From SHVO01 sp041906145 (lineage in GTDB: Bacteria > Pseudomonadota > Alphaproteobacteria > Rhodospirillales > Rhodospirillaceae): a stretch of 64,000 nt of DNA. Location of the stretch: NCBI GenBank assembly GCA_041906145.1, contig JAYRJU010000009.1, forward strand, positions 62,001 through 126,000, read 5' to 3'. The notes below the pieces were generated by a model. The model was given only the letters and a program-made list of their open reading frames with translations, searched no databases and had not been told where the DNA came from. Positions 39,582 to 48,025 of this stretch are shown in pieces (position 1 is the first letter of the stretch; every line of letters starts with the position of its first letter). A program made the position numbers and the translations under genes.

Positions 39582-40289
39582 TTACGATACATGTTCATGC
39601 AAAAACGCCGCGCCGAAATTGGCGCCGGCGTTGTCGATGCCGTGCTGTAGGCCCGGAATGATCATGCTTTGCACCGGCACGCCGAGCTCCTTGAGTACTT
39701 TTTCCGTTTCGACGGTGGCGCGCACCGGAATGACCGGGTCCTCGGCGCCATGCACAAGCGCGATCGGCGGCTTGGTCTTGATCTCGCCGGGAAGCTTGTC
39801 GGCCGCGCTCAATGCGCCCGAAAACCCGAGGATGGCGCCGATCTTCTGCGTACGGCGCAGGCCCACATGCAGGCTCATGATCGTGCCTTGGGAAAAGCCG
39901 ATCAGCGCAAGGCGCTCCGGCGCCAGGCTGTGCGCCGCGAGGATCTGATCCAGGAAAAGATCGAGACGCACGGCGGCTTTCACGACGCGTTCGTTCATGG
40001 CGCGGAAGGTCTCACCCATGCGCAGGGGATCGCGCTGGATGGCTTCGGGATCAAAGCCGGCGAGGCTGTACCACTGACGTCCGCCCATCATGCCGCCTTC
40101 CCAAGGATCGGGCGCATTGGGCGAATAGAAGATTGCATCGGGCAAGGCGTGCGCGAAAAACGGGGCGAGGGAGATAAGGTCGTCGCCGTTGGAGCCGTAG
40201 CCATGCGCGAACACAACAGCCGACGTGGGGGCCTTGCCGGAAGCCGGCGCGCGCACAGGGCCTTGAAGTGCATCAACATTCGCCATCAC
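39582..40289 (-). CDS. phospholipase/carboxylesterase-family alpha/beta hydrolase
   Basis: A 235-residue cytoplasmic serine esterase. The nucleophile is in GFSQGT (about residue 132), the acid in VHGAEDPVIPV, and the His in PGLQHGID. The start AVVFAHGYGSNGDDLISLAPFF gives the oxyanion region. This is the YpfH/carboxylesterase 2 group, which acts on short-chain esters or lysophospholipids. It is divergent from the SnoaL-like gene. Start at 40289 or the ATG one codon later. Confidence 0.88.
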   Translation of the reverse strand: MMANVDALQGPVRAPASGKAPTSAVVFAHGYGSNGDDLISLAPFFAHALPDAIFYSPNAPDPWEGGMMGGRQWYSLAGFDPEAIQRDPLRMGETFRAMNERVVKAAVRLDLFLDQILAAHSLAPERLALIGFSQGTIMSLHVGLRRTQKIGAILGFSGALSAADKLPGEIKTKPPIALVHGAEDPVIPVRATVETEKVLKELGVPVQSMIIPGLQHGIDNAGANFGAAFLHEHVS

Positions 40290-40336
40290 GACCTCGTGCT
40301 ATCCTCGCGCTGTAAAACAGTCTTATGCTGTAGCCG

Positions 40337-40753
40337 ATGTCCGAACATGACGCCATCCTGTTTGCCAATGCGGCGTTTTACGCCGCGTTCGCCACGCGCG
40401 ACGTGACAGCGATGGAGACGGTGTGGGCGAAGGATGCGCCGATCAGCTGCATCCATCCCGGACGGCCGGCGCTCAGCGGCCGCGCCGCCGTGATGCGAAG
40501 CTGGAGCGCAATCCTCGGCAACCCGGAGGTGCTCACGATATCGAGCCACGGCGAGACCGTGCAGCTGCTGGGCGATGTCGCGCTGGTGACATGTATCGAG
40601 CAGATCCGGATTGGCGCGGGCGCGCAATTCCTGGCGGCGACCAACGTTTTCGTGCGCAGCGGTTCCGTTTGGCTGATGGTGCACCACCAGGCCGGCGGGG
40701 CGCAGATCGACCCGGCGACCCTGAAAACCGAGGAAAAAGGCCCCCCAAACTAA
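40337..40753 (+). CDS. SnoaL/NTF2-like protein
   Basis: A 138-residue single-domain NTF2-fold protein. The pattern is ANAAFYAAFATRDVTAMETVWAKDAPISCIHPGRPALSGRAAVMRSW, then curved sheet strands ending in VRSGSVWLMVHHQAGG. Members bind hydrophobic ligands or act as small isomerases; no catalytic site can be assigned. It is divergent from the esterase and is followed by ndk after 119 bases. Confidence 0.8.
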   Translation: MSEHDAILFANAAFYAAFATRDVTAMETVWAKDAPISCIHPGRPALSGRAAVMRSWSAILGNPEVLTISSHGETVQLLGDVALVTCIEQIRIGAGAQFLAATNVFVRSGSVWLMVHHQAGGAQIDPATLKTEEKGPPN

Positions 40754-40872
40754 GCCGCCAAATGAGCGCCGGGCCCACCCTTGCCCGGTTGCGCCGCAGG
40801 GCGCACTTGTCTATAAACCGCGCAAATTTGGGTCTTTCTTTTACCACCTCATTCCGGAGCGAGACGTAAGTC

Positions 40873-41295
40873 ATGGCTAATCAACGCACCTTTTCGATCA
40901 TTAAGCCCGACGCCACCCGCCGCAACCTGACCGGCGCCATCAACGCCATGCTGGAAAAGGGCGGTCTGCGCATCGTCGCGCAGAAGCGCCTACAACTCTC
41001 CCGCGCTCAGGCGGAAGCTTTCTACGGCGTCCACAAGGAGCGTCCGTTCTTCAACGACCTGTGCAACTTCATGATCTCCGGCCCGATCGTCGCTCAGGTC
41101 CTCGAAGGTGAGAACGCCGTGGCGCGCAACCGTGAGATCATGGGCGCGACCAACCCGGCGAACGCCGCTGAAGGCACGATCCGCAAGGTCCACGCGGAAT
41201 CGATCGAAGCCAATTCGGTCCACGGTTCTGACTCGCCGGAAAACGCGGCCATCGAAATCGCGTTCTTCTTCTCCGGCATCGAAATCGTCGGCTAA
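40873..41295 (+). CDS. ndk: nucleoside diphosphate kinase
   Basis: A 140-residue full-length NDK that moves the terminal phosphate from ATP to other nucleoside diphosphates. It has the start TFSIIKPDATRRN, the phospho-His in NSVHGSDSPENA (about residue 117) and the Kpn-loop region GPIVAQVLEGENAV. It is the first gene of a short nucleotide block with purN 23 bases downstream. In many Alphaproteobacteria ndk precedes other translation or purine genes in the same way. No unusual feature. Confidence 0.96.
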   Translation: MANQRTFSIIKPDATRRNLTGAINAMLEKGGLRIVAQKRLQLSRAQAEAFYGVHKERPFFNDLCNFMISGPIVAQVLEGENAVARNREIMGATNPANAAEGTIRKVHAESIEANSVHGSDSPENAAIEIAFFFSGIEIVG

Positions 41296-41318
41296 CGAAC
41301 GCAGCGCGGGCGGGCCTC

Positions 41319-41942
41319 ATGACCATGATGCCCGCCCGTCCGCGTATCGGTTTCCTCGCGTCCCACAACGGGACGAACATGCGCGTCATCGTCGCGGCGA
41401 TGCGCGCCGGTGCTCTCAACGCCGACCCCGCCATTCTCATTTCCAATAATCGCGACAGCCCCGCTATCGTCTGGGCGGGCGAGAACAACGTGCCGTGGGC
41501 GCACCTCAGCGCCAAGGTCACCGGATCGGACGACGCGACAGACGCCGCGATTGCCGAAGCGCTGAAAAGCCACGGCGCGGATCTCATCGTCCTGGCGGGC
41601 TATATGCGCAAGCTGGGCCCGGCGACTTTGAAGGCCTATCAGCGGCGCATCCTCAACGTTCATCCCGCCTTGCTGCCGAAGTTCGGCGGCAAGGGCATGT
41701 ACGGCGCTTTCGTGCATGAGGCCGTGCTGAAAGCCGGTGAGCGCGAGAGCGGCGCGACCATCCATGTCGTCGACGGCGAATACGACCATGGCCCGGTGGT
41801 GATGCAGGCCGCTGTGCCCGTGGAGCCGGGCGATACGGCGCAAACCCTGGCCGCGCGCGTGCAGGCGCGCGAGCAGACGCTTTATCCGGAAGTCTTGCGG
41901 AAAATCATCTCGGGCGAGATCGATCTGGATCGGCTCGTATAA
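41319..41942 (+). CDS. purN: phosphoribosylglycinamide formyltransferase
   Basis: A 207-residue PurN, step three of purine synthesis: transfers formyl from 10-formyl-THF to GAR. It has the GAR loop LASHNGTNMRVIV, the catalytic set NVHPALLPKFGGKGMYG (Asn, His) and the Asp in VDGEYDHGPVV. It starts shortly after ndk. Its partner purM lies downstream on the opposite strand, so the two are convergent, unlike the usual purM-purN operon. A composite palindromic repeat fills the gap between them. Confidence 0.95.
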   Translation: MTMMPARPRIGFLASHNGTNMRVIVAAMRAGALNADPAILISNNRDSPAIVWAGENNVPWAHLSAKVTGSDDATDAAIAEALKSHGADLIVLAGYMRKLGPATLKAYQRRILNVHPALLPKFGGKGMYGAFVHEAVLKAGERESGATIHVVDGEYDHGPVVMQAAVPVEPGDTAQTLAARVQAREQTLYPEVLRKIISGEIDLDRLV

Positions 41943-41947
41943 TGCCC

Positions 41948-42086
41948 TGTCGTCCTTGGCTGCGCGCGGCAGCGCCTCATTTAGAGGGCGGGCCTACGCC
42001 CGCCGTGCGCCGAGGACCCAGGGGTTTTTCGTATTTGGTTTAAAAACAAAACACCCTGGATCCTCGCGGCTTCGCCGCAAGGATGA
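41948..42086. repeat. 139-base composite palindromic repeat
   Basis: Outer ends GTCGTCCTTG and CAAGGATGAC pair. Inside are GGCGGGC/GCCCGCC, a long pair GAGGACCCAGGG/CCCTGGATCCTC (one mismatch) around a TTTAAAAAC-rich centre, and TCCTCGCGGC/GCCGCAAGGA. It lies between convergent purN and purM and may also terminate both. The GGATGAC ends match the element at 31479-31509. Confidence 0.6.
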
Positions 42087-42100
42087 CGGAGCGTTGTGGG

Positions 42101-43162
42101 CTAATCCAGCCAGCGATCCAGGTTCAGCATCTTCACGCGCGGCTCGGCGTCACGGCTGACGACGATGCCGATACGCATGACGGTTTCGCCGTGGCTGGTG
42201 AGAAGCTTCGTAGCTTCTTCAGCTTTCTCGGGCGAAACGACGACGACCATGCCGACGCCGCAGTTGAATGTGCGGGCGAGTTCGGCGCTTTCAATGCCGC
42301 CCTGTTTGGCGATCCACTTCATCATCGGCGGCAGCGAGATGGCGCCCGCGTCGATGTCGGCGCCGACACCGTCCGGCAGAACGCGCGGCACGTTATCGAC
42401 GAAACCGCCACCGGTGATGTGGGCGAGGGCCTTGATGTGTCCGGCGCGGATGGCGGCGAGGCAGCTCTTCACATAAATGCGGGTCGGCGTGAGCAGGGAA
42501 TCCGCCAGCGTGCCGATGCGCGCGAACGGGGCTGGGCTGTCGTAGCCGAGGCCGCTTTTCTCAACGACGCGGCGCACTAGTGAATATCCATTCGAGTGGA
42601 AGCCCGACGAGGCAAGACCAAGAATGATGTCGCCTGGATTGACGGTCGCGCCCGTGAGGGCCTGTTCGCGTTCGACGGCGCCAATGGCGAAGCCGGCGAG
42701 GTCGTAATGGCCCGGAGCATACATGCCGGGCATTTCGGCGGTTTCTCCACCCACGAGCGCGCAACCGGCGATCTTGCAGCCTTCAGCGATGCCCGCGATG
42801 ACTTCGCGCGCGGAGGCGACGTCGAGCTTGCCGGTGGCGAAGTAGTCGAGGAACAGGAGCGGTTCGGCGCCCTGCACGACGAGGTCGTTCACGGACATGG
42901 CGACGAGATCAATTCCAATGGTGCGGTGCTTGCCCGCGGCCTGGGCGACTAGGAGTTTGGTGCCGACGCCGTCTGTGGTGGCGACGAGTACCGGATCCTT
43001 GAAACCGGCGGCCTTGAGATCGAAGAACGCGCCGAAGCCGCCGAGAGAGGCATCGGAGCCCAAGCGCGACGTAGCCTTGGCCAACGGCTTGATGGCTTCC
43101 ACGAGAGCGTTACCGGCGTCGATATCGACCCCGGCGTCTTTGTAGGTTAAACCGTTCTTCAT
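42101..43162 (-). CDS. purM: phosphoribosylformylglycinamidine cyclo-ligase
   Basis: A 353-residue PurM (AIR synthetase), step five of purine synthesis: closes the imidazole ring using ATP. Motifs: LTYKDAGVDIDAGN, the Gly-rich GGFGAFFDL, VGTKLLVA, the ATP site in MSVNDLVVQGAEPLLFLDYFATGKLD, GGETAEMPGMY and the C-terminal NCGVGMVVVV. Complete. It is convergent with purN and divergent from the DUF2066 gene. Confidence 0.96.
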   Translation of the reverse strand: MKNGLTYKDAGVDIDAGNALVEAIKPLAKATSRLGSDASLGGFGAFFDLKAAGFKDPVLVATTDGVGTKLLVAQAAGKHRTIGIDLVAMSVNDLVVQGAEPLLFLDYFATGKLDVASAREVIAGIAEGCKIAGCALVGGETAEMPGMYAPGHYDLAGFAIGAVEREQALTGATVNPGDIILGLASSGFHSNGYSLVRRVVEKSGLGYDSPAPFARIGTLADSLLTPTRIYVKSCLAAIRAGHIKALAHITGGGFVDNVPRVLPDGVGADIDAGAISLPPMMKWIAKQGGIESAELARTFNCGVGMVVVVSPEKAEEATKLLTSHGETVMRIGIVVSRDAEPRVKMLNLDRWLD

Positions 43163-43237
43163 GAATGCTAAATTCGACCCTAAGGACGCCCGCGCGCGTT
43201 CCCGCTGCGGGCGAATTATCTTTATTTGAAACAGGTT

Positions 43238-44449
43238 ATGGCAGGTGCCGTTGTGAGGGCCAACATACTTAATCGACGCCGCTTTGCAATGGCCGTAGCA
43301 GGGGCTGTTTCGGCCCTTCCGATCAGCGTTTCTTTGCTGTCCGGACGCGCCTTTGCCCAGACCGCGGCGGTCCCGACGCGCCGGGTGACGGACGTTTTCG
43401 TGGCCGAATCGGTGCCCGTGGACGTGACGGCGGGGAGCGTGGGCGAAGCCCGCGACCGTGGCCTGACGCAGGGCCGCGTGCTTGGCTTCCGCCGCATCCT
43501 AGAGCGCATCGTGGCGCGCGACGATCTCGCGCACGTGCCGCAGCAGAGCGCCGAACAGATCATCGAGATGGTACGCGAGTTCTCCATCGCCAACGAGCGC
43601 AGCTCGGCGGTGCGTTATCTCGCCGAGCTTACGGTGCGCTTCAATCCAAACGCCATCCGCCAACTTCTGCGCAACGCGGGCGTTCCCTTCACTGAGACCT
43701 TGAGCCGGCCTCTGGTGGTCGTGCCCGTGATGGTGACGGGCGGCAACGCCAGCCTATGGGGCAGCGTGTGGCATGATACGTGGCTGCGCTCGGAACCGGA
43801 TGGCGGCCTCTTGCCGCTGATCGTTCCGACGGGCGACGCGCAGGACAACGCGCAAGTGACGGCGGCGGCCGCCACCTCGAAAAACGCAGGTCCTCTGCTG
43901 CAACTCGCCGAGCGTTATCAGGCCGGCGGCGCGCTGGTCGTGGTCGCCACCATCGACGGCAACGGACCCATCAGCATGGAGATCAGCGAGATCCGCGCCG
44001 ACATGCCGCCGGTGGAAACCGCGGTCACGCATTCCGGCGCGCCTGGGCAAGCCGCACCGGAAGTCATCGCGGGCGCGGTGACCACGGCCGTAAGCGCGGC
44101 CGCCGACAGCTGGCGCCGCCGTAACCGCGTGTCGTTCGGCGTGAAGAGCCAGATGACCGCGCTGGTGCCGGTGACGGACCTGAAGGAATGGCTGAGCATC
44201 CGCAATCGGCTGGGCAACGTCGCTCTGGTCGATCAGGTGGACGTACAGGCAATGACGCGCGACCGCGTGCAGATCACCATCCATTACGCGGGCGCCGAAG
44301 ATCAGCTTCGTCTCGCCATGGGTCAGCACAATCTGGCCTTCACGCAGCAGAACGGCGTTTGGGTACTGGAGAATGCGGGCGCGGCGCGCCGTGCGTTAAA
44401 TCAACCGGGGAGCCAGCCGGGCGCCGCGGCCGAAGGCACACCCCCGTGA
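43238..44449 (+). CDS. DUF2066 domain protein, exported
   Basis: A protein of about 400 residues with a signal region starting after an Arg-Arg-Arg patch (NILNRRRFAMAVAGAVSALPISVSLLSGRAFAQ), which could be exported by Tat. The DUF2066 part follows (VFVAESVPVDVTAGSVGEARDRGLTQGRVLGFRRILERIV). Function unknown. In Alphaproteobacteria it is regularly found between purM and hdaA, exactly as here. ATG 43238 is preferred over TTG 43226; a GTG at 43253 is also possible. It ends 16 bases before hdaA, so the two are probably one operon. Confidence 0.82.
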   Translation: MAGAVVRANILNRRRFAMAVAGAVSALPISVSLLSGRAFAQTAAVPTRRVTDVFVAESVPVDVTAGSVGEARDRGLTQGRVLGFRRILERIVARDDLAHVPQQSAEQIIEMVREFSIANERSSAVRYLAELTVRFNPNAIRQLLRNAGVPFTETLSRPLVVVPVMVTGGNASLWGSVWHDTWLRSEPDGGLLPLIVPTGDAQDNAQVTAAAATSKNAGPLLQLAERYQAGGALVVVATIDGNGPISMEISEIRADMPPVETAVTHSGAPGQAAPEVIAGAVTTAVSAAADSWRRRNRVSFGVKSQMTALVPVTDLKEWLSIRNRLGNVALVDQVDVQAMTRDRVQITIHYAGAEDQLRLAMGQHNLAFTQQNGVWVLENAGAARRALNQPGSQPGAAAEGTPP

Positions 44450-44465
44450 AATACCCGTGTTCCGC

Positions 44466-45146
44466 ATGAGTGAGGCGCGGACGGCCACCCAGCTTGCGCT
44501 CGATCTCGGTCACCGGCCGGCGTTCGGGCGCGAGGATTTTCTGGTCGCGCCGGGAAACCAAGACGCCGTGGAATGGATCGACCGCTGGCCCGCATGGCCG
44601 GGTCATGTGCTCGCGCTGTTTGGCCCGGCGGGGTGCGGCAAGTCACACCTCGCGCAGGTGTTCGCGCTGCGCGCGCAGGCTGTCGCAATCGCCGCGCCGG
44701 ATTTGACGACGGATGCGGTCGGTGCGCTGCTCGGCAAATACAAGGCGTTCCTGGTCGAAGAGGGCGATGCGTGCGACGAGCGTGCGCTGTTCCATTTGTT
44801 CAACGGCGTGCGCGAGAGCAAAGGCACCCTGCTGCTGACCGGACGTGAGCCGCCGGCGCGCTGGGCAACCGAACTCGCCGATCTGAGGTCGCGACTGTCG
44901 TCCATTCCCGCCGTGCCGATCGCGCCGCCGGACGACGCGATGATGGAGGCGGTGCTGGTGAAGCTGTTCAGCGACCGCCAACTGGGCGTCGCGCCGGATG
45001 TGATCGCTTATGTCCTGCGCCGCATCGACCGCAGCTTCGCCGCCGCGCGCAAACTGGTCGCGACCGCCGATAAGGAATCGCTTGCCGGCAAGAGGCCCAT
45101 CACTATCCCCCTGATGAAAACGATCATCGGCGAGGAGAGCGTTTAG
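44466..45146 (+). CDS. hdaA: DnaA-regulatory protein HdaA
   Basis: A 226-residue AAA+ protein related to DnaA domain III but without the DNA-binding domain. With the sliding clamp it stimulates hydrolysis of DnaA-ATP and limits replication restart. The N-terminal QLALDLG is the clamp-binding motif. The ATPase part has FGPAGCGKSHL (Walker A), FLVEEGD (Walker B position) and LTGREPPARW. The sensor-II-like region ends near FAAARKLV. A start at GTG 44457 is an alternative. The last 23 bases overlap the convergent SixA-like gene. Confidence 0.9.
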   Translation: MSEARTATQLALDLGHRPAFGREDFLVAPGNQDAVEWIDRWPAWPGHVLALFGPAGCGKSHLAQVFALRAQAVAIAAPDLTTDAVGALLGKYKAFLVEEGDACDERALFHLFNGVRESKGTLLLTGREPPARWATELADLRSRLSSIPAVPIAPPDDAMMEAVLVKLFSDRQLGVAPDVIAYVLRRIDRSFAAARKLVATADKESLAGKRPITIPLMKTIIGEESV

Positions 45147-45708
45147 TTTTCTTTTTCTGAGCGGCCTTCTTCGCGGGCGGCATATGCGCCAGATCGCGCG
45201 GACGCAGGAAACTTGCGAGCTTTCCCGTTCCCGGCGCGACATTGCGCCACGCTGTCGCCGCGTTGAAGCGGACCGATGTGAGCGCGCAGGTCGGATATTT
45301 TTCCTTCAGCTTCGCGAGCGCCTGCGCCTGGCCTGGCGCGGCGCGTCCGATGAGCGCGAGCGCCGCGTCGTGCGTCGTTGGATTGTGACCGACAATCAGA
45401 ATGGACTGCGCGGTTTCGGGCGCGCGCTTGATGAAATCGAACAGGTCCTGTTCGGACACCATATAGAGCGTATCGGTGAAAACAGCGGGCACCTTGCGCA
45501 AGGGGCGACCGAGAAGCTCCAGCGTTTCGCGCGCGCGCCGGGCGGTGGAGCAAAACACGGCGTCGACCTCAAAGTCTTCGGCGGCGAGCCGCCGGCCCAT
45601 GGCTTTAGCCGCTTCGATGCCGCGCTTATTGAGCGGACGCTCATGATCCGAAAGCGAAAGATCACCCCAATCGGACTTGGCGTGACGTAACAGGTGGACG
45701 ATTTTCAT
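45124..45708 (-). CDS. SixA-like histidine phosphatase
   Basis: A 194-residue histidine-phosphatase-superfamily protein. The RHG motif LLRHAKSDWGD carries the phospho-His; the second part has STARRARETLEL and GHNPTTHDAAL with the second His. The group includes SixA, which removes phosphate from phosphotransfer proteins; the true substrate here is unknown. A Lys/Arg-rich C-terminal tail (KKAAQKKKTKRSPRR) is added. It is convergent with hdaA and divergent from ppk by 32 bases. Confidence 0.88.
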   Translation of the reverse strand: MKIVHLLRHAKSDWGDLSLSDHERPLNKRGIEAAKAMGRRLAAEDFEVDAVFCSTARRARETLELLGRPLRKVPAVFTDTLYMVSEQDLFDFIKRAPETAQSILIVGHNPTTHDAALALIGRAAPGQAQALAKLKEKYPTCALTSVRFNAATAWRNVAPGTGKLASFLRPRDLAHMPPAKKAAQKKKTKRSPRR

Positions 45709-45740
45709 TTACGGCGTTTCATTTATAGGCGGATGGGCGC

Positions 45741-47960
45741 ATGATACCCTTAATAGCCTTAAATCATTGCACTTTTATGAAGCCCGCCGAACCCGCACCA
45801 GAGCAGAACCGATCCCGCAGCGTGCGCGCCAAGGCGCCGGCGGTGGACTCGTTCTCGCCGCGCGAGCGCTTCATCAATCGCGAGCTGTCCTGGCTGGCGT
45901 TCAATACGCGCGTCTTGGAAGAGGCGCGCAATCCGCGCCACCCCGTGCTCGAGCGGGTGCGGTTCCTGTCGATCTCGGCCTCGAACCTCGATGAGTTCTA
46001 CATGGTGCGCGTCGCCGGCCTCAAAGGCCAGGTGAACGCCGGCATCGCGCTGCCGTCGGCCGACGGTCTTTCACCGCGCGAACAGCTCGACGTGATCAAC
46101 GACGAAGTGCGCCACCTGTTCAAGCAACAGGACGAGGCGTGGATCGAACTGAAGGCGCTGCTGGCCGAGAACCAGATTTTCGTGGTTGGGCCTGATGATC
46201 TTTCCGACGAGGACCGGCGCGAACTGGAAGCGCGTTTCCTGGAACACATCTTCCCGGTGTTCACGCCGCTAGCGGTCGATCCGGCGCATCCGTTCCCGTT
46301 CATCCCGAATCTGGGGCATGCCCTGGTGCTGCAACTTGCCCGTATCAGCGATGGCGAAGTGATGCGCGCGCTGGTGCCGATCCCGACGCAGGTGCAGCGT
46401 TTCGTGCGCCTCAAGGGCGGCGCGGTGCGATTCATCCTCGTCGAGGACGTGGTAACGATGTTCCTGGACGCGCTGTTTCCGGGCTTCCGCGTACTGCAGA
46501 CCGGCCACTTCCGTGTCATCCGCGATTCTGAAATGGAAGTCGACGAAGAAGCTCAGGACCTGGTGACGAGTTTCGAAAGCGCGTTGAAGCGCCGCCGCCG
46601 CGGGACTTGCATCCGGCTCGCCCTCGCCGGCGACATGCCCAACGATCAGGTCAAGGTGATCTGCGATGAGCTTGAAGTCTCGCCGGCCGACAGCTTTAAG
46701 ATCGATGGCATGATCGGCCAGACCGATCTTAAGCAGCTCATCATCGACGAGCGGCCGGACCTCCTGTTCCCGCCGTACAACGCGCGGTTTCCGGAACGGG
46801 TGCGCGACTTCGACGGCGATTGTTTCGCCGCCATCCGCCAGAAGGATATTGTGGTCCATCACCCGTTCGAATCTTTCGACGTGGTGGTGCAGTTCCTGCG
46901 CCAGGCCGCGCGCGACCCCAACGTCGTTTCGATCAAGCAGACCCTGTACCGCACCAGTAAGGACAGCCCGATCGTGAAGGCGCTGGTGGAAGCCGCCGAA
47001 GCCGGGAAGTCTGTCACGGCGATGGTGGAGCTGAAGGCGCGTTTCGACGAAGAAGCCAATATCCGCTGGGCGCGCGATTTGGAGCGCGCGGGCGCGAACG
47101 TGGTGTTCGGCTTCGTGAACCTCAAGACCCATGCCAAGATCTCGCTGGTCGTGCGCCGCGAGGGCACCGAGACGCGTACTTATGTGCACTTCGGCACGGG
47201 CAACTATCACCCGGTGACGGCGAAGATCTACACCGACCTGTCCTACTTTACGTCGGACCCGGCGCTTGGGCGCGATGCGGGCCGCGTGTTCAACTACATG
47301 ACGGGGTATGCGCAACCGGACGCGCTGGAAAAGTTGTCCATCGCGCCGCTGGGCCTGCGTGAGCGGATTATGAAACTGATCGCCGACGAAATCGAGCACG
47401 TGAAGCAGGGGAGTCCCGGCACGATCTGGGCGAAGATGAATTCGCTGGTCGATCCCGACATCATCGACGCGCTGTACCGCGCCTCACAGGCCGGCGTGAA
47501 GATCGACCTCGTCATCCGCGGCATTTGCGGCCTGCGGCCGGGCGTGAGCGGTCTTTCCGAAAATATCCGCGTGAAGAGCATCGTCGGGCGCTTCCTGGAA
47601 CACTCGCGCATCATGTGTGTCGGCAACGGTCACGAGATGCCGTCACAATACGCCAAGGTGTTCATCTCCTCAGCCGACTGGATGCCGCGCAACCTGGTTG
47701 CGCGCGTCGAAAGCTTCGTGCCGATCGAGAATCCGACCGTGCATCAGCAGGTGCTGGACCAGATCATGGTCGCGAACATGAACGACAACGAACAAAGTTG
47801 GGTGCTGCTGCCGGATGGGCGTTATGTCCGCGAGCAGGCCGGCGAACGGCCGTTCTCGGCGCATGAGTACTTCATGACGAATCCGAGTCTGTCGGGTCAG
47901 GGCAGCGCGCTGGAACGCGCCAAGAAGCGCCTTCCCAAGCTGGTTCCCAGCCGCCGGTAA
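45741..47960 (+). CDS. ppk: polyphosphate kinase 1
   Basis: A 739-residue PPK1 that polymerises ATP gamma-phosphate into polyphosphate and can reverse. The N domain starts SPRERFINRELSWLAFNTRVLEEA. The head domain is followed by two PLD-like catalytic domains: TLYRTSKDSPIVKALVEAAEAGKSVTAMVELKARFDEEANI, then THAKISLVVRREG, YVHFGTGNYHP (active His region), GICGLRPGVSGLSENI and GHEMPSQYAKVFISSADWM. ATG 45777 is an alternative start. It forms a likely pair with ppx, 65 bases downstream. Confidence 0.95.
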   Translation: MIPLIALNHCTFMKPAEPAPEQNRSRSVRAKAPAVDSFSPRERFINRELSWLAFNTRVLEEARNPRHPVLERVRFLSISASNLDEFYMVRVAGLKGQVNAGIALPSADGLSPREQLDVINDEVRHLFKQQDEAWIELKALLAENQIFVVGPDDLSDEDRRELEARFLEHIFPVFTPLAVDPAHPFPFIPNLGHALVLQLARISDGEVMRALVPIPTQVQRFVRLKGGAVRFILVEDVVTMFLDALFPGFRVLQTGHFRVIRDSEMEVDEEAQDLVTSFESALKRRRRGTCIRLALAGDMPNDQVKVICDELEVSPADSFKIDGMIGQTDLKQLIIDERPDLLFPPYNARFPERVRDFDGDCFAAIRQKDIVVHHPFESFDVVVQFLRQAARDPNVVSIKQTLYRTSKDSPIVKALVEAAEAGKSVTAMVELKARFDEEANIRWARDLERAGANVVFGFVNLKTHAKISLVVRREGTETRTYVHFGTGNYHPVTAKIYTDLSYFTSDPALGRDAGRVFNYMTGYAQPDALEKLSIAPLGLRERIMKLIADEIEHVKQGSPGTIWAKMNSLVDPDIIDALYRASQAGVKIDLVIRGICGLRPGVSGLSENIRVKSIVGRFLEHSRIMCVGNGHEMPSQYAKVFISSADWMPRNLVARVESFVPIENPTVHQQVLDQIMVANMNDNEQSWVLLPDGRYVREQAGERPFSAHEYFMTNPSLSGQGSALERAKKRLPKLVPSRR

Positions 47961-48025
47961 CTCTGATATCAAACGGGCATGACGGTGGCCGCCCGGCCGC
48001 CATTTCCAATGTTTTTTCGTAGTTG

